DNA of 64,000 nt, from NCBI RefSeq assembly GCF_009727055.1, contig NC_052350.1:39694757-39758756 (forward strand), written 5' to 3'. A model generated the notes under the pieces. It was not told where the DNA came from, did no database searches, and worked only from the letters and a program-made list of their open reading frames with translations. Origin of the DNA: Benincasa hispida. Lineage: Eukaryota; Streptophyta; Magnoliopsida; Cucurbitales; Cucurbitaceae. The position numbers and the translations under genes were made by a program. Shown here piece after piece: positions 46,831 to 60,082 of the stretch. Every line of letters starts with the position of its first letter. Within the stretch, counting starts at the first letter, position 1.

Positions 46831-48739
46831 TGATGGAATTAAAACATGCAAGTAGAAGTAATTAGGATCTTAAGCACTCTAATCTCATTAATTTAAAGAT
46901 TAAGCATGCTTGAACAAAACAAATAAAAACATAGTTTGATGAACAAACCTTAGTGTAGTTAAAAGTTGAAGTTGTCCTTTTCTTGTTTTTTTATCACAAA
47001 CGCTTTGTGGACCACCGCTAGAGTCTTTTCTGCTGTTTTTCAGTCTTAGACAGATTGTGGGATCTTAATTTGTGATGAATTTGAAGGAAAAATTGTGAGA
47101 TTGAAAGAGTTTTGGAGTATTAGTTTTGAGTGGAAAATTACTGCTTCATAAGCCAAAATTTCCATCCCCTTTCTCAGCAATTTCTTCCTCTATTTAAAGA
47201 GGAAATCATGCACCATGAAATCACCTAAAGGTGACAACAAATTAAGAATCAAAATAGTGGGAATTGTGTTCATAAAGTGAAAAAATGGGGAAAATCCACT
47301 ATCATTTTGAATTTTCAAAATTCAAAAAAATTGAATTAATTCAAATAATTAAAATTAATTAAATAAAATTAATTCTTATAATTAATTTTAAATAAAATTA
47401 GTTTTAAATAATTAATTTAAAATTTTAATTAATAATAATATAATATCAAATATTAGATAATAAAAATTAATTTAATATCAAATATTAAATTAATTGATAA
47501 CACAAATCTCGATCATGAACCTCATCCATGCATATTACATGTAAATCATATTTAAATATTTCCAACTCTCTATATTTGTTTAATTCATAACTAAACAATA
47601 AGTTATTAAGTATATCAAATACAATTAACGCTTACTCCCTAAGTCGAATTTGAACATTTAAAATTTTTTCATCACACTGTTCTAAGGGTTAGTTTGATAT
47701 GAGCTAGTAAGGGGATCTAATGAACCTATAGATCATGAGCTCCAACGATCCGAGATTAATCGGCTAAACTCTTTAACCTAGCTACCTAACATTCGTTAAC
47801 TACCGGTGCACTTCACTATAGCCCAGTAGTTGCACTCTCCTCACTGTAGATATATTTATGTGCACTCTTTATAATCATGACTAGTAAGTCGATCTTTCAT
47901 AGGTTGTTCGCAATTACAAGTAGGTCAAAATTACTATTTTATCCCTATAATTACATCTTGTTCCTTAAGTCCCACTGATCCTCTAATGAACAATTGGTTT
48001 GTAGTCCAACACCAGATCGAGTCCCTCTTGGACCAATGAGAGGGTAAGGGCCCTTGTTCAAGACCCGGAGTCAGCACTTAAGAGAACAACCTATCTACTA
48101 TCCCTAGAATTGGGTAGGAGCGAATTCCATCTTGCAGAATTATGTCCTCAGCTATCTACCCAGTCTTATCCCTAAAATGTGAGGGCTTATTGAGTCCGCG
48201 AACTTGAATCACTCTCACCCATGTAGATTAAAGGATAATCTCGAATAAATAGGAGTTTACAGTTAGCTCAGAATTAAGATTGAGTTACCTAGGTCATTTG
48301 TATTGAAATAGTCAGTATGAACAATAAACGGTGTTGTAAAGTAAAAGTGACTATTTCACGGCCCAGACTTATGCAAACTCATTGCATAAGATACCTCCAC
48401 TAGCATGTTTCTACATGAATGATTCAGGATCATATAGTTTGTATCATATACAGGGTGGGTCACATCCATAGCGTCCCCAAAATAAAGTACCCAGCCTTAT
48501 CCTTATACTATAGACCGTTTTGGCTATTTACTCGAATTTGATCCATTTTTATGTCTACACATATAGTTCAAGTATTCATGTAATAGCTAAAGGTTCTTAG
48601 TTTATTGGATTTAGGGTTTTTAAGTGCAATTCACATATTCAATAACATCTTTAATGAATAAACCTCAATAACAATTTTATTGCAAAATAGAATATGTTCC
48701 TTATTTACAAACCACGAGTGTTAGAACATAAACCCAACA
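46831..48739 (-). mobile_element. Solo LTR, dominant family (copy e), perfect TSD ttatg
   Basis: The minus strand starts TGTTGGGTTTATGTTC at 48739 and ends ...TTAATTCCATCA at 46831. ttatg flanks it exactly (46826-46830 and 48740-48744). Length 1909 bp, full size for the family, with all core words and a donor-like 'ctaaggtttgttc' near 46957-46945. A single LTR with TSD means the interior was lost by recombination. It lies about 0.6 kb upstream of the LRP1 leader. Confidence 0.9.
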
Positions 48740-48811
48740 TTATGGATTCAACATTGATATAAAAATGGTGAATTAACATTTTATCATTATATCCTAAAAC
48801 AATCATAAAAC

Positions 48812-48814
48812 ATA

Positions 48815-48861
<47 letters not shown>

Positions 48862-48888
48862 CAACTACAACAACAACAAAAAAAAATG
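48812..48888. repeat. (AAT)n/(AAC)n microsatellite
   Basis: A long run of aat triplets passes into aac/aca triplets and a short A tract. Confidence 0.95.
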
Positions 48889-50523
48889 TATTAGATACCA
48901 TGGGGTTCTATCTCAAAACCAATTGATAGTAAGAGAGTAGTCCATGTATCCTATAAACATTGTGAGGTCCTAATTTTTTTAACATGGGATCCTCAACAAA
49001 ATGTCATATAGAATATAATATAAATAATAAACATTTTTACTGGTTCAAAAGGCTTAAAATATTTATTTATTAATTTAAATAAGTTTTTTAAGATACTATT
49101 TCTATAATTTTTCATAAATATTTATCGATATTAACATTTCATCGATATTTTCATCTACATTTTCGTAAAATTAAGACTTCAACATTTCCTTTGAAATTGA
49201 CATTTTAAACCTTGTTTGTACCAAAACAATATACTTGAGTGCATCGTGGACTACATCAATTTCTTTGTAGCTAAATTCAACCACATGACAAAAAAAAAAT
49301 TTAAAAGAATTAAAGAAGAATTTGTCACATAACAAACTATGATTGAACAATTAGGTAAGAAATGAAAAAGATAGGTACAATTTAGAATACATCCAAATAT
49401 CTTTCTTCGGAGAATAGAGAACTATATATCTCTAGCTCCCTACGTTTCACTTTGATGTCCAATAGTTTTAGAAGTTTTGTAATTTCTCAACACATTGATT
49501 TTATGATAGCCCTATTAAATCATATTTTCGATAGAAAAGAATATCATTGTCTAATGTATGTCTAAAAAGGTTAACTTGGTTGATTATTATATTAGCTTTT
49601 GAAATGGTTGAATGATGATTAGGGAATGAAATTAATCAAAGAACTTTTGGTTAAAGAGGAAAAGACATTCTGCATAAAAGATAAAGAGTTGGGTACTCTT
49701 ATTGCATATTTTCAAAAGCCCTAATCCCAATAAACCATTCACTTTTCCCTCTCTATTCCTTTAAAAAAAATTAACATAATCATTTAGACCTCATACATTT
49801 GAGAATTAAGATAATCATTTACACCACATACATTTGGTAATAATTGTTTCTTCTAAAATTTTCAATTATAGTTTTCGTCTTTATAAAATAAAGATTGAAA
49901 GAAAATGGTCAAGAAAATATAAAAATTTAAAAGTGAAAATAACGTGTATAAACTTGATTCTTAAAAGTAAAAAATTAAAGTTTCATTTAATAACCATTTT
50001 GTTGTTTTTAGTTTTTGATTTTTGAAATTTTCTAAATTTTTCTTACAATAATTTTTACCTTCGTTCAAAAAGTGTTTGAGTTTTTATTCAAACGCCACAA
50101 AGCAAAAACAAAATTTTGGCAACTTAAGAGATATTCATAATTAATATCTTTAAGACCCGACAAAATATGTCAAAAATTTAGAGGAAAAAAAAGGTTAAAC
50201 TTAAGCTCAAATAAGTAACATGTTGATAAATTAACTAATAATAGTTGAGTTTCAATCCGATATTTCATTGGTAACTATAACTATTTCTATGGTTTATAAA
50301 GTTATAAATATATTATTAAACACATTTTAAACCATAATGGTTTAAATTTTAAAATATGATGAAATACATATCTACAAACAATGAAAACATGACATACAAT
50401 TAATTGAATCTTTCGTTTTCAAATTTATGTTTTCAGACCAATAATCAAACTTACTCTAAATTTATCATATTTAAATGATCAAATTAGACCAACATTTAGT
50501 GATTTATAATGATTGTGAAAATA
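48889..50523. other. AT-rich intergenic sequence
   Basis: No gene seen. 49834-50060 resembles, in wording, the MITE type described at 50602-50910 (ttcaattatagttttcgtc, gtttttagtttttgatttttg). Confidence 0.4.
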
Positions 50524-51391
50524 TTTTTTTGGTCCTTAGGTTTGTGGTATAGTTTCTATTCAGTCTTTAGGTTTCAAAATATTACACCATAATCCTTAAG
50601 ACCTCGTTTGGTAATTATTTTATTTTTTGTTTTTGTTTTTGAAAATTAAGTCTATGGACACTCCTTCCACATCCAAATTTCTTTCTTTGTTATCTACTTT
50701 ATTCACCAATAGTTTAAAAAACCAAGCCAAATTTTGAGAAATAAAAAAAGTAACATTCAAAAAATTGTTTTTTTTTTTAGAATTTGGCTAAGAATTCAAC
50801 TATTATGTTTAAGAAAGATGCAAGTTATTGTAAAAAATGTGGATGAAATAGGCTTAATTTTCAAAAATAAAAACAAAAAACTAAATAGTTACCAAATGGG
50901 GCCTAAATTTTCAGTTTGGTTTTAATTTAGTCCGTAAGTTTCAAAATATTACAATTCACCTTCAGAATTTGAATTTTATTTTAATTTTGTTTCTAAACTT
51001 TCAAGATTTACACTTTTAACCTTACTTTTTCACTAAATTATCACTTCAGTCTTTGATCTTAATGTCTAGTAATAAATTTAAAATACCACTGAAGTGAATT
51101 TTAAAGTTGAATTTAATAGTGAAGAAAAAATAGTAAAATTTAATTAATTATAATTTTTTATTTTTAAAATTTATTAATGGACATTAATAGTAAAAACTAA
51201 AAGTGAATGTTTAATGAAATCGAGGTTAAAAGTGTAAATCTAAATTGAAAAAAGAAAAAATCAAACTTCAAGGATCAAAATGTAAAATATTTTGAAACTT
51301 ATGAACTAAATTGAAATCAAACACAAAATGTAAGGACTAAAAATATAGTATTTTGAAATCTAAGGACTAAATAGAAACTAGACCAAAAAAC
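50524..51391. mobile_element. Foldback element with nested MITE
   Basis: The arms are inverted: left 'tttttttggtccttagg' and 'ctattcagtctttaggtttc'; right reverse complement 'gttttttggtctagtttc' and 'tttagtccttagatttc'. Long arms made of 'agtccttaggtttcaaaata' units suggest a Mutator-like foldback. A different MITE occupies about 50602-50910. Confidence 0.65.
50602..50910. mobile_element. MITE inserted in the foldback element
   Basis: Inverted ends: left 'cctcgtttggtaattattt', right reverse complement 'ggccccatttggtaactatt', each followed by 'tttttgtttttgttttt'-type text and 'aaaattaagtctat'/'aaaattaagcctat'. A reverse, truncated relative lies at about 52540-52735 (ends 'gtttaccaaacagaacct'). 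Confidence 0.65.
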
Positions 51392-52539
51392 TATTGCTAA
51401 TTTTTTTTTACTTACTTAATTTCATTTTAAAATCAAAATCCTACCAAAATAACAAAAATATGATATAATTCATAGTAATAAATCGAGAAAAACAAAGAAA
51501 AATGAGAAAATGAAAATTCACTCATATTAGCGAAAAATCGTAACTGTCCATTTGATTCTCGTATTTCTTTCCAATTACATAAACTTTTATATTTAAAGAA
51601 GTTTTATACAAGTCCAAAAATGATTGCATTAATTTTTTTAAAATGAACCTAATAGAGATTAAAAAAAAAATCAACTCACTTATAAAAGTTTAGAATTTAA
51701 TTAATACAACTATTAATTTTATTTTTTTTTTAAATAGACAACAATATTAACCGAACAAACAACTTAATCTTTAATTTTCTCAAACAAGATGACGGGAGAA
51801 TGTTATTCGAAAAGTTTTCTTTTCGGATATTAGTAAGCCAAAGCTGATGATTTTGAGTGATTTTGTTCACAAGTTACAAAGCTCAACATTTTACATATCC
51901 TTGAATTGGTAGCTATCACCCTCCTTTCATTAATGACTCCCAACAAAAAACATTGTCAAATTGGTCCTTGTATGGCCATTGTGGCAATGTTGATGTGGCC
52001 TTATTTTAAAAAAATAAATTCCAAAGTTAATTTTATTATTATTATTATTATTAAAAAATTTGTCTTTTTATTGGCATCTTTATGTCCTCTCTCTAGTCTC
52101 TTCCCTAGATTCTCTCTCTTTTATCCTTAGGTCTATCTGTCTTCTCTCTTCTAGTAATGTATTTTCTCTAAGAACAGAACCCTAAGTCAGCCAAGGCCCT
52201 CCCTATTATATTATCATTTTCAATGATGAGAAACTTTGAGATTGGTGGTGGTAGAAGTAGTTTTCAAGCCATTTATTATCACTTGTATCAATAATTATTG
52301 CAGTAAATAAATCAATAATAATTGTGAAAATAATACTATTTTTAGTATATTTTGGCAACTGTAAACTTGTTCTTTTTTCAGGTGGGATGAATATGAAATA
52401 ATTTTATTTAAAATACCATTTTTTCATATACCAGAAAGTTTGTTCAATTTTAATTCGAAAGTATTTTTATTTTAATTTTAATTTTTTAAAATTAAGCTTA
52501 TTTCTTACCCTAATTTATATTTTTCTTAACTACAATAGT
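51392..52539. repeat. AT-rich intergenic sequence with (ATT)n
   Basis: No gene. A short att run at 52034-52052. The frame at 51906-52130 has no recognisable domain. Confidence 0.4.
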
Positions 52540-53045
52540 TAAATTCTTAATCAAATTCCAAAAACAAATACCAGTTTTTGAAAACTACTTTTTTTAATTT
52601 TCAAATTTTGGGTTGGTTTTTTAAATTATTGGTAAAAAGTAGATAACAGAAAAAGAAATTTGAAGGTGAAAATAATGTCTATAGACTTAATTTTAAAAAA
52701 CAAAAACAAAAAATTAAATGTTTACCAAACAGAACCTATACTTTCAAGTATGCATTTTTAGTTCTTATACTTTTAAGAAAATCTTTAAAAAATTAGTTTC
52801 TGCTGCTTGTTTATTGTTAATTTTTTTCTAAAATTCTTTTCGTTATTTATAATTATTTTCACTCTAAATTTTGAAAATATATTTATATATATGATGTTTC
52901 TTTACATGGAAATAATAATAATTATTATTTAGTCAATTTTAATAAATATTATTTTAAAGGATTAAATTGGAGGTTTATTAAAAATATAAAAATTCAAATT
53001 AAACAAAAATTCAAATATAAGGATCACAGTAGTATTTTAACAAAT
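52540..53045. mobile_element. MITE fragments
   Basis: 52540-52735 is a reverse partial copy of the 50602 MITE type. 52736-53040 begins 'ctatactttcaagtatgcat' and ends 'aaggatcacagtagtatttt', resembling the 46445-46800 type with arms in opposite order. Borders are approximate. Confidence 0.45.
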
Positions 53046-53615
53046 AATGTACTAAATAGATGACCAATGACTATATGTTTTTAGCCAATAGCATAGTTGG
53101 CAACAATTACCATTTTTGCCCTATAATTAATGTTTTTAAAAAAATTATTCATACTCCAGCGGTTGAAGTAAATAATTGATACTATTATTATTTTTTGAAA
53201 TTTCAATAATGAGGTTGAATCACAAGAAAAAAATTGACCTCACAACTTGAGGAGAAGAAAACATAACTTAAATAGTTCCAATAATATATGTTGAAAAATT
53301 ATTATAAATAAAAAAATTAAAAAAATATTTATATTTTATAGTAAAAAGTTTCGAAATTGTTCTATACTTTTTAAACTTTTTATTATAAATTGTAAATATT
53401 TTTAAATATTTTTAATATTTAAAAAGGTCCATATATGTTCTTATAATTATTGGTAGAAAAAGAGAAATAAAAATTGATGTTATTAGATTTTATAATACTA
53501 ATTAAAAGTAAATCAAATGTGTAATTATGTGTTAAATGGATGGACCAAATTTTGTTAAATAAATCGTTCATTTTCCATATTCTTAGGCTTTTGAAGTTTA
53601 ATTCCAATACATTCA
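53046..53615. other. AT-rich intergenic sequence
   Basis: No gene or clear repeat found. Confidence 0.35.
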
Positions 53616-53616
53616 A

Positions 53617-53840
53617 ATAAGGGTTGTTTTCGAATATAGTTACTGAATCAAAATATTTACAAATATAGTAAAATATCATAATATATTAGTAATAGATATT
53701 AATAAACACCGATAGATTATTATCATCTATCTCTATTAGACACTAATAGGTAATAATGTCTATCACTGATAGACCATGAAATTTTGCTATATTTGAAAAC
53801 AATTTCAGCATTTTTCTATTTAAAACAATTTCCTTAAAAT
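53617..53840. mobile_element. Foldback MITE with 'tatcactgatag' palindrome (copy 1)
   Basis: Arms 'ttacaaatatagtaaaat' and reverse complement 'ttcaaatatagcaaaat', each preceded by 'ttgttttcgaata'/'ttgttttaaatag'-type text, around repeated 'ctatcactgatagac' units. This element design is very common in cucurbit genomes as I recall them, and it is one reason for the organism guess. Confidence 0.6.
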
Positions 53841-54224
53841 AATTGAGGTTCCCAAAAAATCTTGAAAATAAAATAAATAAAATATTGGATATTAAATAAA
53901 TAAAACTCCCATACTATTCCCTGCCAAATACAATAATATGTCGGATTAATAATTTATAATTGGGAAAAGATTTCCATCCATTAATACAAGCAACTAATAT
54001 TTGTCATCTATTGTACCAAGATATTATTTAATTTGATAAAAGAAAATTAAGTAGAATATAATAAAGAGAGACGACACAAAATGTTTTACACTCATAGAAT
54101 AAGCTAAATTAATCCAAGCTCGTTAGTACAATTTACAATCAATATTGATTTATATTTTCATACTTGATTCACTTCTTATCATCCTCAATTTGATCCTTTC
54201 AAACACAAACTCCCTTTATATATT

Positions 54225-54495
54225 GAAAATTATTTTAAATAGACAAATGGATAAAAATATTTTTAATTATAACAAAATGTCACAACCTATCAATGATATC
54301 ACTGATAAACACTAAGAGACATCTATCAGTGTCGATTAATATTTATCATTATCTATCAATATTTATTATTGTCTATCAATGATATATGATAGTAATCTAT
54401 CAATGTTTATCAATCTATAGACAATTACATTTTATTATATTTGTAAATATTTTAGTTCATTTTTTTATACCGGAAAACAGTCCTTAATTCGTACT
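54225..54495. mobile_element. Foldback MITE with 'tatcaatgatat' units (copy 2)
   Basis: Same type as 53617-53840: arms 'ttttaattataacaaaatgt' and 'acattttattatatttgtaa' surround eight or so degenerate 'ctatcaatgata/tttatc' units. More diverged than copy 1. Confidence 0.55.
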
Positions 54496-54639
54496 ATTTT
54501 CAACTTTAATAAATTTAAGTTATTAAACATATATTTTGGATTATTAATGTGTGATATTTACCAATTGACCTTTGATGGTTAAGTAATTATTGAGAGGAAT
54601 TTATTATTTTATAGAGTAGTAACAATGAGAGTCTACTAA

Positions 54640-54747
54640 TAAGGGTGTGTTTAATAATTTATTATTTTGTATTAGTGTTCCACCAACATTGTATAAGGGT
54701 GTGTTTAATAATTTATTATTTTGTATTAGTGTTCCATCAACATTGAT
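54640..54747. repeat. Two-copy 54-bp tandem duplication
   Basis: 'taagggtgtgtttaataatt' starts at 54640 and again at 54694. The copies look nearly identical to 'caacattg', with a c/t difference in ccaccaa/ccatcaa. Confidence 0.9.
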
Positions 54748-56380
54748 CTATTGCATCCTAAATAAGGGTGTCAATGATCATAGACAATGAAGGACAATTT
54801 AAAGAAATGCTAAAGAGGTTTATCAAACCACTATTTATTGATGCTGTATAATTCATAGTTTTATTTATTTATTTATTTATTATTATTATTATTATTATTT
54901 GCTCTTCTTTTCTTTTTATCTTTTAAGAGTTTTAAAGATATTTTACGGTCTATCAATTTCAAAATATAAATTTGAAAACAAAAAATTTAATGAAAATAAA
55001 ATTGCATTTCATCTTTTTATATGTGTTTAATAACATATTCACAAATTAGATTCTAATTTAAATAATTATTTAGAATGTGTTAGATAGTATACATTTGTAA
55101 ATCATAAAACTAGTTGTAGTTACTTAATAGTTGTAGTTACTTAATAATATTTTGTTGACAATAAACTATTATTAATTTATTTATGAATATGGTTTCTGTA
55201 AAAAAAAATGTATATAATTATTATTTTTAATATTATATAATTTATAATACATAATACATATATATTTTTCAAAAAAAATGAGTTGATTTTATAACGATAT
55301 ATTGCATTTCTGAATGTTTTTATCTTTATTTAATATTCATGTTTGTTTGGATTGATTAGAGAAAACATATTTTTCAAAAAAGTTATTTTTATTTAAATTC
55401 TTTTAATAAAATTGTTTAAAATAGACGTTGAAAGTGTTTCAAAAATCATTTTGAATGGTTACCAAACACTTCAAAAAAAAATTTCAAAATGAATTACTTT
55501 CAAAATTAAACACTTGAAAAGTTAAATTTAAACACACCCTAATTCTGTATTTTAAATTTAAAATTCAAAATCTGGATATAATGAAAGCATAAAAAATATT
55601 GTTTCCAATTTTTTCAGTATTTGGATCACATAATCCAAAAGTAGTTTTAAAAAAGAAAATCTGAATTTTCTGCCAAACAGATATGTATTGAACACAATAA
55701 ATCTAAAAATATAAAATAAAATTCAAATTATCTACCAAAATGGTTCTTTTTTATACTTTTAACACTGCTATAATCTCGTCTAAGACATTATTTAGGGTTT
55801 GGAGGACTTATAACTTCATTACAAAGTGTTTGTGAAGAACTTTTCTATGCGGAAGTATTAATTGTTAAGAGATATTTGGGCACCAATTTAAAATGGATTG
55901 AGTAAGTTATAATAGTCCAGTCAGTATTCTCGGTATGTGTTAACAAAATAAGGGTAAGAATTATTTTAACTTTTGTTTTACTACAGTTACATAATTTACA
56001 ATTCTATGGTTAAAATAACCAACTCTTTCTTCCTCCAATTGCTTAAAATGATTCCATTCGTCGGTGACTAACTCTGGCAGACGCTCAATTTCGACAACTA
56101 GCTCAGACAACTATCTCTAGTGGTCAACTTCGATGATCACTTTTGATGACCACCTAGATATATATTTTTGTGCAATATTATGGAGTTTGAGAATTGGTTG
56201 CTTTTGTAATACCTCCAAATATGGAGTTTTTTTGCTTAATCAATTATATGAATTTTTACCTTAATCCCACATATTTTGCGCATGTTCAACAATATTGATA
56301 CATCTCCAAAATTACCAAAAGAATAGATAATAACTCAACTTAAAATCCGACACATTCTTAAATATTAGTGGAACAAATGC
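54748..56380. other. AT-rich intergenic sequence with (TTTA)n/(ATT)n
   Basis: No gene. A ttta/att microsatellite lies at 54860-54900. 55320-55550 contains 'ggttaccaaacactt' and 'aacacaccctaatt' phrases typical of decayed MITEs, without definable ends. Confidence 0.4.
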
Positions 56381-56384
56381 TAAA

Positions 56385-56480
56385 GTGAGATTTGCTCAGT
56401 GATATCAACATGCACTCCCCAATCCAAGAGACGGGAGGTTCAATCTTCTACCTTGTGTAATTATTGTACTAAAAAAATGG
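56385..56480 (+). repeat. tRNA-derived SINE remnant
   Basis: A-box-like 'tttgctcagtgatatcaac' (56391) and B-box-like 'gggaggttcaatcttc' (56426) are spaced as in tRNA-derived SINE heads and followed by 'ttgtactaaaaaaat'. Diverged; not a functional tRNA gene because it lacks a foldable anticodon arm and has extra bases. Confidence 0.55.
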
Positions 56481-58901
56481 TGAAATGAATATCTTTAGTT
56501 CTATTTACAAAATATGATATTTGAGGATCAGTACTTATATAATACAATACACAAAAGAAAAAAATCGAAATAATCCTAAACCCTAAACCCATACTTAAGA
56601 ACTTCATCTTAAACAAATTAGCAACCAAGCACAAAAACTTGAACTAAAATAACGTTCACCCTAGACGCAGACTTTCTAAATCCATAAACTTTAAATGCTG
56701 TTTGACAAATGTAAACTTACTCTTATTTGCATTATTTTCCTCTCACATTTTATTTTAACTATTTAATCAAGATGATTGTGACTTAACAAGACTAATAACT
56801 TAATGCATTTGGGTCACATCAAAATAGAACTCTGTATGTCAAAGTTTGTAGTCTAAGAAAGGTGCAACAATTGCTCTCAAGAAACTTTAGGAATAAGTAA
56901 GCATACTTGAGCCATACATGAAGGAATCATGGCAACATTATTGTAATGGCTTATTACTAATGAGGAAATGAAGCTTCTTTTTTGTTTTGTTTTTTTTTTT
57001 TTTTTATATTAAGATAGAAATATAAAAACAAAAAGCTAACACTTTATAAAATGATGATATGAACCACATAATGCATGAATAAATTTGCTAGAATCCCCAT
57101 GAGATGGGACTAAGCAAAGATTGAAAAGGAAAAAGATAGAATATAGTCAAATTTGAATCTAAACATCAAACATTTTAAAGGGCTAAGAAAAAATGCATGT
57201 TCTACCCCTTTAAACCATCCAATTTGATTTGAAGATTCTCTTTAGAGAAAAAAGGAAACTCTATTTGAAGATTCATACTTTGAATTTCTTAACCAATTTT
57301 CTTATGCTTTCAATAATACCATGAATATGAAGATTCTCTCTTTTTATTGATTATTGTAGTCAAAAGCTTTATAGATACTTTGAGTTTGATACAATTAATT
57401 ATTATTCTATTCTTGTTTAATATAGAATTTTAAGAATAATTATATTTTGGGTGTACTTTGAATAAATATTATATTTAGTCTTTTTTATTGAAATTGATTA
57501 AATAATATAATAATCTTCCTGAAAAATTTAATATATATGAATATATTTTAAAAAATTATAGTGAAAATATGTTCATTGATAATATAAAAGTTTTTTTTTT
57601 TTTTTAAAAAAAAAAAAGAAATAATAATAACTCCAGAATTTTGTTCGGAGGCTTAGTTTAAAGCTTTGCAAAATTTCACTCAATAGAATTAGAGATTTTC
57701 CACTAGTTTGTTCAGGGAAAATTTACTAAAAGAACACATGAAAAGAGGATAAAATTGCTTCGTCAAAAAGTTATGACTGAAAAATCGAAGTGATATATTT
57801 ATAGAAAATGTTATAGCGTTGAAACGTTAGGGACAACATATTTAGATGTTAACCAAAATTACAAAAGTGATTAAAATGGGACTGCACACATTTGGTCAAG
57901 CCATATAGTGTTCAGACATTGTCTTTTGAGTTTCTTGATTTTTTAGCTATGCAACAACCTTTTGACGTCAGTCTTGTTTGGTTTCTTGGTTTGAGTCCAA
58001 TTTTACTCCAATTTCTGTCTGAGTCTTTCAAAGTACTCCGCAACGACTTCAAATCACTCAATTTTTATAAAATAAACAATAAAGCACGTGAGAATAACAA
58101 ATTTAACCTTAAAAAAAAGACATAAAAGAGTATAAATTTTTACTCTAAAAAGTTATATATATATATATATATAAAAAAGTATTACAACTTATATCTTTTG
58201 GTAAGTTTTCATTTAAAAAGTCGTAGAAAAGAGTATAATGATGCACGTTTTAATGATTTATCAAGCATGTCTTTGATATGCAATCAATCAAATCTTGTGC
58301 CAACTTGAGTTTGGTACATTAGTTAGTTTTCGATAGTTTTTAGCATTATTATTGATGGTTGATGTCAAAATTCAGATAAAGAAAACACACTTAACATCTA
58401 CATGATACCAGTAGGAAGTTGTTTAAAGAGGAGAAGAATGTGACTTATAAGAGACAAAACTTGCACACCATTGTAGTGCTTGCCGCACACATTCTGAAGC
58501 TTAAGTCGAGAATGGAAGAGTGTGGAAACGAGAGTTTGAGCATAGGGTTCAAGTTATCTCATATGAAGCTATAATAATATATTTCTAGATGTGATTGACC
58601 TAAGTTATTTTGATAGGGCCTCAGAATTGCTTTAGGATATCATACAATTTATAGAGTTGAGGGACATACCCTATTTCAAATTTGGCTAGGGTTGGTATGG
58701 GATATACCATGTTTCGCATTTGGCTAGGGTTGGCAAGGGCAAGCCAAGGTCAAGCATCTTCCCCTAGGACCATTTTGATCTTAGGTTGATGCTTTGGGTT
58801 GGAGCATGCATGGGACATGTCCTATTAATTATTTTGCTAGGCTCAACTTTGACTTTGTCCAAGGTCGGGGTCAAGCACATTAATTTGGGCTTTGACACGA
58901 A
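56481..58901. other. AT-rich intergenic sequence, no gene recognised
   Basis: Contains T/A runs (56984-57004, 57592-57617) and a (TA)n at 58158-58172. An open frame 57892-58125 lacks any known domain and is likely chance or a decayed repeat. 58640-58750 carries a doubled 'tttggctagggttggtatgg' phrase (58681 and 58721). Confidence 0.4.
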
Positions 58902-60082
58902 GGGTCCATTTGATAATGTTTCTGTTTTCTGTATTATGTTTCTCTTTCTCATTTTTTAAGATACTGACTTGTTTGATAATCATTCATGTTTTTTGTTCCT
59001 AAAATTTGAGGAACGTTCTTAAAAATTGGACCAAAATTGAGGAAGTAAAAAAAGTAGTTTTTCCTATTTCGTTTCTATTTTATTTAATGTTGTTTCTTAG
59101 AAATTCCAAATTGTAAACATGGTTAGTTAGTGAGGAAGCTTGCCTGAAATGTTCCTTAATTTTGTGGTCTAGGGATCAAATCTTAGAGCTTTTCTTATTT
59201 TATTTTTCTTTCTTTCCTATATATATTTCCTTTCTCTCTCTCTATATATATATTTATATTTCTTTTATAATTATTTTTTTCTTTTATTTGTATTTATTTG
59301 TATTTATTATTTTTTATATCTATTTGTGAATCTAATTTTGAATTTTCATAATTATTTTGATTTTTAAATTTCGAATTTTTAATAGAATTGTTTTAAAAAA
59401 GAATATTTATAAATATAGCAAATTTAATTTTGAATTTTCAAATATTTAGATTTATATATTATTTTGTTTTTCAATTTCAAATTTTCAATAGGGTTGTTTT
59501 CAAATATAAGAATATCAACGAAAAGATTTCAAAATTTATTTTTTTCTTACATATGAAACCAATTATAATTTTACAATATATAAATTTTGTTTACTAAGAT
59601 ATTTATTTAGGTTCATTTTAATATTCTTACCATCACAATATTTAGATAATAATATAATTGAGTTAGATTTGAGTCTACATCATTTAAAATTTAAAACAAA
59701 TTACTTGAGTGAGAAATAAAATTGTAAAATAAATTTTAGCAACATATGAATGATAGAAACAATTGTATTATTGTTATTAATTTTGCATCGGGACTTATGT
59801 ATATTTCATAGTTATTTTTTATACTTTAATGCATGCTATATATTTTTTATTTTATATAATTAGATTATATTTAAACTATAAAATATGAAGAAAAAAAATA
59901 CAAGAAACGAGAAACATGAGTAATTATCAAACAAGTTTATGTTCTTGTCTCATTTTTTCAAAAATTAGAAAACATGAATAATTATCAGACATATTCCTAT
60001 TTCTTGTTCTCAAAAAAGAGGAAACAAGAAACAAGTAACAGGGAACGCTAAACAGGAAACAGAAATATTATCAAATAGACCC
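58902..60082. mobile_element. Terminal-inverted-repeat element, 1181 bp
   Basis: Left gggtccatttgataatgttt and reverse complement of the right gggtctatttgataatattt match at all but a few positions, and both continue with ctgttt-type text. gaa flanks both sides (58899-58901 and 60083-60085), a possible 3-bp TSD. Internal copies of 'cttgtttctcatttt' run in both orientations. No transposase. Confidence 0.7.

Noticed and set aside
56385..56480. Candidate tRNA gene (A- and B-box-like strings)
   Set aside because: No complete cloverleaf can be drawn; it fits a SINE head better.
57892..58125. 77-codon frame as a small gene
   Set aside because: No recognisable domain or splice context, and the sequence ends in low-complexity lysines.
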